64,000 bases of DNA. It comes from Platycnemis pennipes. Taxonomy: Eukaryota > Arthropoda > Insecta > Odonata > Platycnemididae. Location of the stretch: assembly GCA_933228895.1 (NCBI GenBank), contig OW121846.1:149004746-149068745 (forward strand), in the 5' to 3' direction. The position numbers were made by a program, and so were the translations under genes. Below, one piece after another: positions 10,620-22,243 of this stretch (its first letter is position 1; the number at the start of each line of letters is the position of its first letter). The notes beneath the pieces were generated by a model. The model was not told the DNA's origin and searched no databases. It saw only the letters and a program-made list of their open reading frames with translations.

Positions 10620-11255
10620 TTAAAATAACTTACCCTCACTAGTAAAATAATCTACTTTTCCTAATAAAATAACTTACTTTCCCTAATAAAATAACCTACT
10701 TTTCACGAAATAACTTACATCTCGAGAATGTTTCTTTACGGCAGTGTGGCTTGGACGATTTCAGCAGCGGAGAAAAAAGGGTAGAAGCATTCGAAATGTG
10801 GTGCTACCGAAGAATGATGAAAATTAAATGAATCGACCGAGTAAGTAACGAGGAAGTGCTAAGAAGAGTAGGAGAAAAGAGAAGTCTGCTGACAACTCTA
10901 AAAAGAAGAAGGGACAACATAATCGGCCTTATCTAGAGACACGATGGCCTGATGAAGACAATCGTCGAAGGAAAAGTGAACAGGAAGATTGGAAAAGGCA
11001 GGCGAGATGAGATACATGGAACAAGTTGTGAGGGATGTAAAAGAGAAGAATTACGTCACAATGAAAAGGTTGGCCGATAGAAGAATCGAGTGCAGGGCTG
11101 CGTCAAACCAACACTAGGATTGTTGACCAATGATGATACTTTTCCTAGTGAAATAACCTACTTCTCCTAATGAAATAACCTTTTTTTTCCGTAATGAAAT
11201 AACATAGTTTAGGAATAACCTATATTTCCTTAGTAAAATAACCTCTTCTTCCCCA
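10620..11255. repeat. 22-bp minisatellite split by a LINE insertion
   Basis: Units of the form CCTAATAAAATAACCTACTTTT repeat at 22-bp spacing (landmark TAAAAT at 10621, 10643, 10665, 10687). They resume after the LINE fragment at 11133-11255 (TGAAAT at 11149, 11171, 11195). The right part is more diverged, with poly-T expansion near 11181. Confidence 0.85.
10725..11131 (+). mobile_element. Non-LTR retrotransposon 3' fragment (LINE copy 2)
   Basis: Starts near TTTACGGCAGTGTGGCTTGG and runs through the conserved GAAATGTGGTGCTACCGAAG, an ATCGGCC stretch and TTGGCCGATAGAAGAATCG to a TTGTTGACCAATGATGAT 3' end. Same family as 1690-2285, similarly 5'-truncated and interrupted by stops (for example TGA at about 10828). 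It sits inside the 22-bp minisatellite, which must therefore be older. Confidence 0.85.
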
Positions 11256-11538
11256 AGCTCTTTTTCACAATTGCAATAGCTAAAAAAAAACCTTCTATAC
11301 CATATTTTTATCCCAAACACCCTAGCAACGCATACACCATAGCAACGTATCATATTACATAACCAATTAAGTATTAGAATCCAAAATTCATTCCCCATCC
11401 ATAACAGCTACCTCGATCAAAAAGGGGGATAGCATAACACTTGGCATTCCTCTCCGTATGGTACCTACCCGGAAGGGAGCAGTATTTCAAAGAAAAATGT
11501 CTGCGGCTCTCGGGTTTCGAAACTGAGCTCCCAGGTTG

Positions 11539-11594
11539 ATCCATGATACACATGTTTCCCACCCACCGGTGGGTGGTAACTAACTATCATGGAT
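11539..11594. repeat. Hairpin with central 18-bp palindrome
   Basis: CCACCCACCGGTGGGTGG (11559-11576) is a perfect palindrome. Outside it ATCCATGATA (11539-11548) pairs exactly with TATCATGGAT (11585-11594). The 56-bp structure is base-paired at centre and ends with a mismatched interior. Role unknown; it could be a small foldback element. Confidence 0.75.
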
Positions 11595-11599
11595 ACTTA

Positions 11600-13325
11600 A
11601 TTTTCCTCTAAATTGCTAAATTTAAAATCGAATGTAGACCAAAATTAATTATTTAAGTAATTATAATGGTGTTAATATTTTTCTTTGATAAAGTATGGAG
11701 CGTTAGGCATTATATCCTCTATACTCTTTTATCTTATCTGAATCTACAGCCAAGTTTTGTAGTTAATATCAGGCCATGCATAGCTCAGTCTTCTGATTTT
11801 GATTGATTAGGGTTCTTCCACTCGCTATTCCCTTTTAGGTGACATCTTTCAGAATCAATATTTGCTCTCTGATTCATTTCATGTCTCAATGTGAAAGCGA
11901 TGGCAAGGAGTGGGTCATTCAGAGTATAAGCTGTACTTTCCTCTTGTTTCCCTTCCTATCTTAGATAAATTTAGGCCGATTGCAAAATCTAGGAATGAGC
12001 ATGACGCAGCTGTCGACCTTGTGTCCCCGGAGAGTGCATTTACGGTAGAATTGGTTGGGTCAAAGTATCGGTAACGTTTGCATATATTGCATAGGAGCCT
12101 GTGCCAAGTTGCTGCTTAAACTCGTTAGTCGAATGATGCCCAGTTCATTGACCGAAGTAATCAGTCATTCTGAGATGCTTAATTTGAGTGCTGGAAAGAC
12201 GCCTTGGATGTCCCTTTGTTGCATTTCGCTTGCTGCTATAATTGGAAAATAACATTTCCGTAGCGATCGTCAATTGCCTTGGTTCCCGGTCAAAGCATAC
12301 CATGCTTTTCGTGGCGCACATACACGCAATCACGTGCCAATTGAGCTGACGAGGCCCAAACACAAAAAATATTGTGAGTCCGTTACCTTTCCTAACTGTG
12401 TGATATCCACGAGGCTAATAACATCGGCCAATAAGGAAAAATCCACGTATTTATAGGAATATCCTCTCCTTCTCTTGCTATGAAATCCATTCTCTGGTCG
12501 TAATTGAATGGGCATTGATCACACTGACTCTCCTATTCCGCATTGTCAGCACTCTACCCCAAGTGCTGCCCTTTGGTGCATTTTCTTCCAGGAGAATAGG
12601 ATCGGGAAACGAGTCTCCCTGGTCTATACTCTGGAAAACTGCCCGCCCTCCTCAGCGATATAGATTCAATTTTTGCCACGCCTTCTGGAAGAGCCTATGC
12701 ATCATCTTTGAAGCACTTTGACCGAGAGGAGCCCTTTTCTATGCCAGATAATGTGAGGATGAATATTCATGAGCGACCTCATGGTAGAGTTGTAATCACA
12801 TCCCTCTGAGGGGAATCAGGATTATAATTTACAATTACAGTTATTGTTAGAAACTAATGCTACATAAGTCAGGAGGCGGCCATGGTGTGCTAGAGGGGGA
12901 GAGTGCTGAGCTAGGGTCCTGAGATGTTCCAATCCGGCTGAAGCCTCTTTCCAGATCCTCACCTATAATCCTCGCCGCTTAGTATAACATACATACGCCA
13001 ACTTTTGCTTCACGGTTCTTCACTATTTTTGAACTGATATTTTACACTCTATTTAGAAAATAGCAAAATGATAAGCCAAGGCATGATGGTAGGTAACACC
13101 TATGCAATAAAAAATAATTTTCATCGGAAAGTCAAGAGTTTGGTAAGATATTGACATAAGGCTCATTTTCACTTCCCGCATAGTTTCTGTAATTAAGGGA
13201 GACACGCGAAAACTAAGGTCATGTCCATCATTAGAGTATAATGACATAGGGGTAAAGGAAAGGAATTTGAGGGAATGGCGGAGAGAAATTTTTCATCGGC
13301 ATTATCCCGCTCTTAATGCCAAAAG
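11600..13325. other. Spacer, no gene seen
   Basis: Short open frames only (under 75 codons, for example 12145-12363 minus). A tRNA-like stretch with weak A/B-box resemblance lies at about 12880-12945, too weak to call. Confidence 0.45.
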
Positions 13326-13329
13326 GTGC

Positions 13330-13385
13330 TTAGTATAACGTCCCATGTGACGGACGGAGTCCTACCATCGAGCTTATAGTTATAG
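13330..13385 (-). mobile_element. SINE core fragment
   Basis: TATAACGTCCCATGTGACGG is the reverse complement of the SINE-A core (GGATGGGACGTTA). Only about 50 bp is recognisable. Confidence 0.55.
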
Positions 13386-13559
13386 TAATTTGGGAGAGGT
13401 GACCGCTAATGGGGGCGTTTACTCGGAACCGAAATCGCAATTTTGTACACGAAATCGTTAGATGGAAACGAAAAACGAATTTTAGTGAAAAAATTAATCT
13501 TCTAACCACAACCATTCACTCATAAATCAAAAATTAAAATAAGCAAAAGGTGACGCCCA

Positions 13560-13800
13560 CCAAAAATGCTACTGTGATAACATTGACGTCATTTTTCTCC
13601 CGTCCTTGACTGCTTTCAGGGGAGGGGGAAGGGAGTGGAGGGGGGTTCTCGGAAGGTCTGCTCCCACAGATGCTGTCGAAATCGCTCCCATTGGCCGAGT
13701 CAGCTGTGTCCCCCCCTTTGCGATAAGGCGAAGTAGCTTCGCGGGCTCAGTTGTGATTGGACGAAGTCGATATACGTCAGAGGTTGCACCACACCCACTT
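13560..13800. promoter_or_regulatory. Promoter-like block with CRE and CCAAT motifs
   Basis: A GC-rich 240-bp block with a full CRE palindrome TGACGTCA (13584-13591) and two inverted CCAAT motifs (ATTGG at 13690-13694 and 13756-13760). These are established core-promoter elements in animals. No transcript start or exon can be shown, so this is an inference. Confidence 0.2.
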
Positions 13801-13984
13801 TTCCGAAAGGGTTAAAAACATCAGTTTTTCGCCGCTTATAGCTCGGGAAATAATTGTCGGATCAGAAAGCGGAAAAATACGGGTCCTTTTATTTTACAAA
13901 CTCTATCAGATTCGGCAATAAAAAAAATATGGTAAACGACCCCATTAAGGCCATTTGTGCCACAGAGAATATGTGGATAACTGG

Positions 13985-14068
13985 GTAAATGTAGGAATTT
14001 ACTGCCTTGGCCGGGATTCAAACCCGGGACCTTGGGTCAGTATCTAGCCTCCACACCGACACGGTCAC
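13985..14068 (-). mobile_element. tRNA-derived SINE head
   Basis: On the minus strand GTGTCGGTGTGGAGGC resembles an A box and GGGTTTGAATCCCGG is a near-perfect B box. There is no clean seven-base acceptor stem, so a functional tRNA is unlikely. The SINE-A core is not seen beyond it. Confidence 0.55.
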
Positions 14069-14169
14069 CCTCCTTAGCTCTTGATTATGGTAACAGTAAT
14101 CCACCCATGCAACCTTTGAGTGATATAATATTCAGTGAATCTCCCGACACACCTTTTCTTACCGGATCG

Positions 14170-14500
14170 CCATGCGATAAGCGTTGGTCTTAACTCCCGG
14201 GTCCGATCCCGACCATGGAGGATTTTTCACTTGTAAACCGGTCTTAATAATAATAATAATAATAATAATAAAAGGTCTTTATTGGGGCGAGATTGAGACA
14301 AAACTGTCCCTTCTGCCATCTAGGGCAGAAGGGACAGTTTTCCGTCTTGAGGGCTTTGTGGAGAGCACTTCGAGTAAAGTACTCTGTCCGGCGGAAGGGA
14401 CGTTAAGCCGTGGTCCCTTTGGCGCCTTTCGTTTAGAGCAAGCTAATGCCCACACAGGGTTTCTCTCCACGTTAACAAAAGAGTCATAATGACAATCTGA
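14170..14500 (+). mobile_element. tRNA-derived SINE with (AAT)n and hairpin insert
   Basis: Head with B box GGGTCCGATCCCGACC (about 14201), then an (AAT)n microsatellite (about 14247-14272), a perfect hairpin (14300-14341), then the SINE-A body: GTGGAGAGCACTTCGAGT, GGGACGTTAAGCCGTGGTCC and CTTTCGTTTAGAGCAAGCTA. The microsatellite and hairpin sit between head and core, where other copies have none. Confidence 0.85.
14300..14341. repeat. Perfect 18-bp hairpin inside a SINE
   Basis: AAAACTGTCCCTTCTGCC (14300-14317) and its exact reverse complement (14324-14341) flank the 6-base loop ATCTAG. The stem can extend by AGAC/GTCT across a small bulge. Confidence 0.9.
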
Positions 14501-14569
14501 CTCCATGGGACGATGATAAAATGCTAGAGAGGCGAAAATGACTTTTTTTCTCGATTGCCCATCGTTGAG

Positions 14570-14865
14570 AAATTAATGTGCCGAGGCGAGGGTGGCAAAA
14601 GAGATGATCGCGACGCAGGCGACCCGAAGCAGGAGGCTTGGCCGCCTTTCGCTTGAGGGCTGGGAATTCAACGGACGTTCAGCTGGAGGCTGGCTGCGAC
14701 GAAGTGACGGCATCTCGGAACGCGGCGGGGGGGGGGGTGGAAGATCGGAAGGGATGGCCGCGGTTTTCTCAAAGGGGAGGAGGGAAGGGGAGGCGGGGGT
14801 GGGAACACCTCTCCCCAGAGCACGATTCTCGGTATATCGATGCGTATTTCTAGAGCTGGGTATCG
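14570..14865. other. GC-rich block
   Basis: About 300 bp with an 11-G run (14727-14737). Open frames on both strands (100 codons minus, 92 plus) overlap completely and lack motifs. Confidence 0.4.
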
Positions 14866-17800
14866 AATGAATCATTACATTGATCTTAAAGCTGCCGTAA
14901 TATATCGATACTATTTACACTCCCCATAACATTTGTAAGTGAAGTATCGTTTATATTAGGATATCATTTTCTCAGTTTTTATTTTTTGGGACATGAAATA
15001 AGGGTAAAAATTAGAAACAAAATGACTAACCGATAGGTACGATTAAATGGTTAAGTACGCAGTGGTATGAATAATAATGTAGGCATAACCAATAAAAATG
15101 CCGTCATGCTTATTCATGAGATAACATTTTTTTCCCAATTGTGCGATATGGAGACAATATCAAAACTTAGCGTAATTACTACATATTTTATAAGAGGCGG
15201 TATGAGATAATAGGAGATGGTAATATTTCTCTCCCACTTGAGGAATGAAAGTAAATTATGGATGAATGCATAGACCGAGATTTTCAAAACTAAGACCCCA
15301 AGGAACTCTCACAAATTATCACAAATGGATTTTTCTGTCAACTAATAATTTCAAAGATGACTACATGGTGACGAAATATTTTCTCAAATTCGAGGGGAAA
15401 ATGGTCAATAGGTTTATGCTTTGAATGTAATGGCTTCGGGACCTTCGGTTGGATCTATTTTTTCTTAAGTGCTTTAAAATTCGAATCTAGCACATTCAGG
15501 GAAGGATGAGTTCCCTTCCCGACACCGCTTTTGGTCCCACTGGAAGTTGAGACCCTCCAATATGTGCGCTTTTTGAATTTAGTTGCGGTGCCCTAGAGAA
15601 CTCACTCGATGAAAATAGGTTGGTGGGAAGAATTGAGCATTAGCACACAGAGCGATTGAATTCTAATTCCTCTAAGGTGGCCAAGTTGTTTGCGCGGAAT
15701 CCTATTCCTTACATAGTGGCATGTGTTATTGATTTGTGCTTCGATTCGGGAATTGTAGGGGCATGACAATCGTCAAGAGTGGGCTACATTTCCAGGCCGA
15801 TAACAGGCTACATATAAGTTCGCGAGTAGGCCTATAGTATTAGTGAAGAAACGCACGTGTGCATTGAGCAATTTCCCTTCGTGACGGCTGCCTCCTGAGG
15901 CATCGTGGAGCACACTCAGAGTGGACTTGGGGGTCGTTTTGCGTGGGTTGTGGGGGGAGGGGGGGTGACGTGGTGGTCCCTTTAGGGTGGGGAAGAGGGG
16001 TTTCCTGCTGCCTATTCTCCACCCCTACTGCTCCCTTCGAGACTCGGGTTTCTGCTTCAGTACTCGCTAGCCATCCTCGCGTCCGCCAGTCGGGGCAAAA
16101 GGGTTTCGGATACTTTTTAATCTTTCGGGGAGGCATTTTAATTAAAGACATCCGCTGACATCCGAGGGTAAATTATGCCTGAGTTGTTGCCGGCGTCCTT
16201 TACTGCTTGTATGTACCTCGTGGGGTCGCAGACTTACGGCCCAGTAAACTTCTTTCCCCCTTTTTCCCTGATGTACCGCCCGGGAAGACGGCGTATATTG
16301 ACGACAATTAAGATGCTGTGTGGCCGGGATGAAGGCCCGTCGTAAAACACTCTTCATTCCGCGGGTACCATTCTCCGGCGTTGGACGGAGCAGGGCCTCG
16401 GTCGCCCATGAAGGTCTTTTACGTGACCAGGGTGTCAGGGCGGGAGGCCCTGGGTCTGTGGGGGCGATTTCACCCCTTGGGCTGGAATGGGGGCGGATTC
16501 AAATATCATCTCCAACGGTCGGGATCCACTAACTCTACCAATGAGGTTTGCGCACGAGAATGCTCTCCTATAGTAAGGATATCTGAGGGGAAAGAGCCGA
16601 ATTCGATGTGACGATTATGTATTCATACGGTATTATGCATTCAATGCGCGTTGTCTTTTATTGTTGCAGTTCGTAGATTAGCTCACTTAAGCCTTACATT
16701 TTTCCCTCTCTAATGAATAGTTTTATCATCCTGCTGTACAATTTCTTTCATCTGAACCAATAATACCTATCCTAGTCTTCCTCACAGAATTGGACATCTT
16801 TTCTCTACCTTTATCTTTGTTATGAAGGGCATTTTCTCTTGGTAATGCCATGGTGCGCAATCTGGAATAAATCGTGCATATTATTTTTAAGTGCTGAATG
16901 GAGTATTATTTTGGAATTATACTTTTTCGAATATTTCTCCCTGCACCAAATATTTTGGCAAGTTCCCAGAGGGTCCATACTTGGAATACCTGTTTAAGAA
17001 AACTAATGGAGATGGGCTGCCTCTCGCTCAGTGAGAACAGAATGTCTTCCATAAGAAGCCCTGTTTAGCGCTGCCATCTTTATGAAACGGATATACCTCA
17101 ATTCCTTAGTCACTTATCACGATGGAGGCGTACTCTATCGACTTGCGATGGCAAAAACTCGATTTCCGAGAGCGCACGCCGAAGCGTCTACAGCCATTTT
17201 AATTCTGTCCTCGCGTCATTTGAATCTTCTCGTGCATTGCAAAAATATTTCAATTGAAAATTGAGGCCGGCTTGAACATTTCATTTCACCACGTACTTCG
17301 TTTGGAAAATGAGAATGCTAAAAATAACTAGTTTACATCAGAGCAAAAATGAAACGACATAAAGCAAACGGAAAGTGACAATTCCCTTCATCGCTGCTGT
17401 TCCTATTGGGAGAAAACACCATAAAATTATCAAGTAATCAAACTTTGTAGTAAAGAGTACTGATGTCTATGCTGTTAGCATTTCGCGTCGAGTAGAAATG
17501 TGCTCTAGCACATTAGCATTGAATAGACATTTTCATTTAAAATACTTTCTAACAGGAGACTTTCCGCTAATAATTTCAAAAACTGAGGACGATCACAAAC
17601 TGAAAAGTCTCAAGTTAAACAAATCTCATGTGGCTGAAGATCTTTCGCGGCTGAAATGCAACGGTCATGTTAATTCAGGTTATTGACCATTTACTGCTAA
17701 TTGCTTTCATTCGAGTTTAATTAAAGATACTTTATGATGGCCACTTATTGTTTAGTTTCTGATCTTACGATCTCACTATATTTTTTATGACATAAAAACA

Positions 17801-17920
17801 TTGGAGAAAGAGTGATTATTCAGGAATTCAGTCATTTTGAAAGCAATTTTTTGTGCCCAAATTTCCATTTTACCGTGGATTAAAATCGGAAATTATCGAA
17901 GATACCATTTTCTCCTCCGT
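14866..17920. other. Spacer with a moderately GC-rich centre
   Basis: Mostly AT-rich. A GC-richer part at about 15880-16620 has open frames to 103 codons (15840-16151 minus) with Pro/Thr-rich, motif-free translations. Nothing else recognised. Confidence 0.4.
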
Positions 17921-17924
17921 GAGA

Positions 17925-18092
17925 AAATAGTAGACGGAGAAAATGGAAAAGGCAAGCCTCGGATGAGTTACATAGAACCGGTCGTAAAGGATGTGAAAGA
18001 GAGGAACTACGTTAATATGAAGAGGTTGGCCGATAGAAGAATCGAGTAGAGGGCTGAGTCAAACCAATCCTAGGGTTGTTGACCAATGAAGA
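17925..18092 (+). mobile_element. Non-LTR retrotransposon 3' end (LINE copy 3)
   Basis: Only the last ~165 bp of the LINE remain: GNGKGKPRMSYIEPVV-like coding, then DVKERNYVNMKRLADRRIE ending at a TAG, then a TTGTTGACCAATGA end. The final coding part is intact in one frame here, unlike in copy 1. Confidence 0.8.
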
Positions 18093-18289
18093 TTATATCG
18101 AAAATAGTATTTTTTGTACTTCTTTAAAATGTTTTGAAATAGAATAATGTCATTCCTATTTCACTCTTGCTATTTGAGACATTTTTATGCTTTTTACGTT
18201 GATATAGATCAAATTTCCCACCATTTATTTACCATTTATAGGCTTCAATTCCGGGTTTCAATCTCCACCGGATATCAGGATGTGAGTGT

Positions 18290-18734
18290 CATGCAATAGA
18301 GTAGCCATGCGTTCTCGAGATAGGGTAAGACTAATAATCGGACGGAAGGTAAACCCAAGATCCTCTCACAATGTCACCGTCATTGTTTCCGGGGTAATTG
18401 TTCGGAGAGAGCAATGGAAGTCGTTACGAAAAGCTCCCCCACTCACACAGGCAGCGCCGCTCAAACAAAGCCCCGCCAGCCGAGCGGGGAAACATATTTA
18501 CGCCCGCCACCTCTCCCATCCACCCACCCCTTCCCTCCCCGGTTAGATAGTGCCGGAAATTCATATTTCCCAGCCGCTTACACCTTATTTGTCATTGGCG
18601 CCTGGGACGGCGAGCGGTGCCCGGACCCCTGCCTCCACAGGGTCCGGTCCGGGGCTCGGGATTTCTCCCCCTCTTGGCAAAAGGGGGTGGTTGTGGAGGG
18701 GGTGCGCGCGAAGGGCTTTGCGTTGGCAAGAAGA
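18290..18734. other. GC-rich block preceding the minisatellite
   Basis: CpG-rich stretch in which the long plus-strand frames of the next feature begin. CTCTTGGCAAAAGGGGGTGG and neighbouring sequence show no domain when translated. Treated as non-coding or unresolved. Confidence 0.35.
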
Positions 18735-19429
18735 GCCCTCCCCCGCCCCCTCCCAACCCTCCCCCACCCCCTCCCAACCCTCCCCCGCCTCCACCTACTC
18801 CCAACCCTCCCCCACCCACTCCCAACCCTCCCCCGCCTCCACCTACTCCCAACCCTCCCCCACCCACTCCCAACCCTCCCCCGCCTCCACCTACTCCCAA
18901 CCCTCCCCCAACCACTCCCAACCCTCCCCCGCCTCCACCTACTCCCAACCCTCCCCCACCCACTCCCAACCCTCCTCCACCCACTCCCAACCCTCCTCCA
19001 CCCACTCCCAACCCTCCCCCGCCTCCACCTACTCCCAACCCTCCCCCACCCACTCCCAACCCTCCTCCACCCCCTCCCAACCCTCCCCCGCCTCCACCTA
19101 CTCCCAACCCTCCTCCACCCACTCCCAACCCTCCCCCGCCTCCACCTACTCCCAACCCTCCCCCACCCACTCCCAACCCTCCCCCGCCTCCACCTACTCC
19201 CAACCCTCCTCCACCCACTCCCAACCCTCCTCCACCCACTCCCAACCCTCCCCCGCCTCCACCTACTCCCAACCCTCCCCCACCCACTCCCAACCCTCCT
19301 CCACCCACTCCCAACCCTCCCCCGCCTCCACCTACTCCCAACCCTCCCCCACCCACTCCCAACCCTCCCCCGCTTCCACCTACTCCCAACCCTCCCCCAC
19401 CCACTCCCAACCCTCCCCCACCCACTCCA
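18735..19429. repeat. C/T-rich minisatellite, 21- and 27-bp units
   Basis: About 30 units built around CTCCCAACCCTCCCCC. A short form (21 bp, with CACCCA) and a long form (27 bp, with CGCCTCCACCTA) alternate irregularly. Both lengths are multiples of three and the unit lacks stops, so at least three plus and two minus frames stay open across it, giving 277-349-codon artefacts such as PPPPTPN repeats. The minus strand carries dense runs of three or more G, favourable for G-quadruplexes. Confidence 0.95.
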
Positions 19430-19639
19430 CCTTGCTCGAGTCTCCAACGCTCCGAACAAGTAATGCACTCCCGATGTCAATGGGCGTGGTGCGCTTGCTA
19501 GCGGCGATTATCCTCAGGAATTGAAAGAATAAGTTTCTCGGTGTGCACCGCCGTTCTTAGAGGCGGAACGGGGGGAGGTGCTCTTCGACGTGGGTGCAAG
19601 GGTTGGTTTAGTGGTTTCCAAGTCTGTGTCCGCACTTAG

Positions 19640-19905
19640 AATCGTTTCAGACAGGGAGGAAAGACATGAAGATGGGAATGGAATAAGGGTGGGTGAAAAC
19701 CCGGCGTCGGCGTTAGCCTAACCGTAATGAAAGGCCCCACGGTAACAACCGTTTTACGTCCCATCCGACGGGCGGAGCATTGAACTCGAAATGCTGCTCG
19801 CGCACCACCCAATTGAGGACCGGTACACCAATGAAATCTGCCTCAAATGGAATATGAACCAGTGACCTCGGAATGGGAGGCCAGTAGGTACTCTAGCCAT
19901 TACAC
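19640..19905 (-). mobile_element. tRNA-derived SINE, left half of head-to-head pair
   Basis: Read on minus: A box TGGCTAGAGTACC and B-box-like GGTTCATATTCC near 19848, then GCGAGCAGCATTTCGAGTTC, the core GGATGGGACGTAAAACGGTT, GGCTAACGCCGACGCC and a CTTTCCTCCCTGTCTGAAAC tail near 19650. It is one of the most complete SINE-A copies in the window. Confidence 0.88.
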
Positions 19906-20180
19906 CTGGTTAGTGTACTGGCCTCTGACACAGAAAGTCGGGTTTCTAAGCCCAGTTGTGGAAGATAGTGTTCACTGGTAAATCAGCCTCTACTTGAAGG
20001 ATTTGTGGAGAGCATTCGAGTTCAATAATCCGTCCGTTGCATGGGATGTTAAGCCTTAGTCATCTTGGAGTCTTTCGTTAAGAGCAGGCTAATGCCGATG
20101 CCGATGCACCCTTCCTCCTCTCCCTTCCATACCCATCCTTATACCTTTCCTCCCGGTCTGAAGCGCCCATGAAGACTCCA
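19905..20180 (+). mobile_element. tRNA-derived SINE, right half of head-to-head pair
   Basis: A box TGGTTAGTGTACTGG (about 19912) and B-box-like GGGTTTCTAAGCCC. Then GTGGAGAGCATTCGAGTTC, the core GGGATGTTAAGCC, CTTTCGTTAAGAGCAGGC and the tail CCTTTCCTCCCGGTCTGAAG (about 20142). Its 5' end abuts the 5' end of the minus-strand copy. Confidence 0.88.
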
Positions 20181-22237
20181 AATAATTCCGAGAGAGGTGA
20201 CAAACCATAGCGATGACCGCTCCCATTTCCCATTGATAGAATTTTATACAATATTTGTGTTGATTATATGCATTTAGAAATAATACTTTAATTAATAACT
20301 TAAATTAACAAACGTGTTCATCGGCGTATCTGTAGTAATGATACTATCCAAGTATTTTCGATTGTTAAGATCCATCTTACAACATCAGCCGGATGCTACT
20401 TCCGATAATTCTCTTTATTTCCGAAAGGTAATAAAGAAGGTAGGGAATGGAAATATCTTGCCACAGCATCATAGTGGTGTCAATTTTCTTTCTCGGAAAT
20501 GTACTATTTTTCCGTTTGAAATAGTATTACAATATTCTGCAGCAATTTTGCAATGCCATGACTGAACAGTATTCCAATTATTTTTACGTTCTCTGCTAGG
20601 TTATATTATTTCGTGTCGTCTCGCCCCACTTAGTTCTAAAACGAAGACAAATTCAATAAATTTCCCTATTAGGATTCATTCTCGGAATATTTTGGTTAAT
20701 GTGACGGAGATTCGCCAACTGGTCTTCCACTGACGACTGTTTTTTTCAAGATATATAGCGTCTTCAAAATAAGAGATACATGCGCATAAGCTACATAACT
20801 TGGGCGTGTTTGAGTAATGTCGTATTATCCATTGCCAAAAATATAAATAAAGGAAACAAAATGGAAATATATTTTGTAATAGTTAATAATTGGCTTGTTA
20901 AAAGTATTAACGTAAATAGTCATATTTTTCTCGGTATTCATTTACTACCGATTTAAAAATTAAGGAACTTCAAGTTCCTTACATTATAGTTAGCTTAGAT
21001 GGCTAACGCAGTATAAGCCTCCGAAAATGTTATTAATCGTAAAGTATGGACCCATTGACCCCACTGAAATTATGGAATGAACTGACTAAAATCTTCTTTG
21101 CGGTTGAGCATGTAGAATCCTCGGTTACACTTGCCACTGACTTGCGTTGTTTGTTCCCCAAAGTCCAGTACCCCTTCTTTATTAATGTAGCATCGATTTT
21201 TACATTCTTAGACTCTATAATTTCTATTCCGGTGCCTAAAACCACTTTTCTCTATTTCTCCTAGTACTATTGTCACACACGAGCATTCTGCCCTAATTAC
21301 TTCAAGTCACAAGCACTTGCCCTTGGCAATGCCTATATCATATTGTCCGCTCTTCCTTAGACTACATGGCATACTGGATGAATTACATTCATGAGCATTT
21401 TGAGGGCAGATAAATCCCATGCGTGCTTCGTAAATGCGACCCAAATCCAAGTAACCATTTGGCAGTCCTAGTGGGTCTTTTCCAATTGGATATGTGTCCC
21501 CAGCTGCGATCTCTCAGAATTTATATCTCTTGCGAACGAAATTAACGCAGTTTAAAATTATCGAAGGCAGTCTATAAGCGCAGTGGACGAACGGCTTCCG
21601 TGGTCCATAAGCATTACATCTCGTCCAAGTCTTGTAGGGATGTCCTGAATAATGTGTCAGACAGGCGCTCACGAGCTCCAACGTTGTTGAAAACGAACAT
21701 TAAAACATGATTCGTCAAAGAAAATTTTAATAAAAGGATGAATTCTTGAGGAAAAACTTCCCCAATTATGAATACGAGTGGTATCAAAGTTCCTTTCAGG
21801 GTTTATCGAAGCTAAGCATGCACCGGGACAAGGGCATTTGTACAAATTTTAATTTCTTGCTCATGGTGGATATTGTTTCTCCGCGCTTCATAGTTCCTTC
21901 ATTCTCACATTCCCTTCAATTTATTTCCCAGTTACGCATATCTGTAGAAATGCATCAGTTGGAATTGTTTCAAGGGAGCTGGATGTGGTTTGGGAAGAAA
22001 TAATTACTGGGAAAATCCGGGAACGGTTTGATGAGGGAAGTTACGAAATGAGTAGGCACCTAAATGAATGTAATATTAGCGACGCTAATGATCTTTTATC
22101 TATTACCAGAACAATAACAGCATATTTATTTACATGCTTTTCTTATATTTCGTTGATTCATTCCTTGCTTGGTATATCATAAAAGTGATTCCCCATCTCA
22201 GAGGACAAAATGAAAATGATTATTCATAAACAAACTG
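20181..22237. other. AT-rich spacer, no gene seen
   Basis: Contains a 9-bp inverted repeat AAGGAACTT/AAGTTCCTT (20962-20980, 1-base loop). Open frames reach only 85 codons and have no motif. Confidence 0.45.
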
Positions 22238-22243
22238 TTTATT
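22238..22243 (-). terminator. Candidate poly(A) signal of the KLF gene
   Basis: TTTATT on plus is AATAAA on minus, about 675 bases past the KLF stop codon. Other A/T hexamers exist nearby, so the choice is tentative. Confidence 0.3.

Noticed and set aside
13985..14068. Functional tRNA gene
   Set aside because: A and B boxes are present but no acceptor stem can be paired; the same holds at 27605, 49870 and 56715.
18414..19524. Open frames of 277-349 codons on both strands
   Set aside because: They are produced by the 21/27-bp minisatellite, whose units are multiples of three and lack stops in several frames; the translations are pure repeats.
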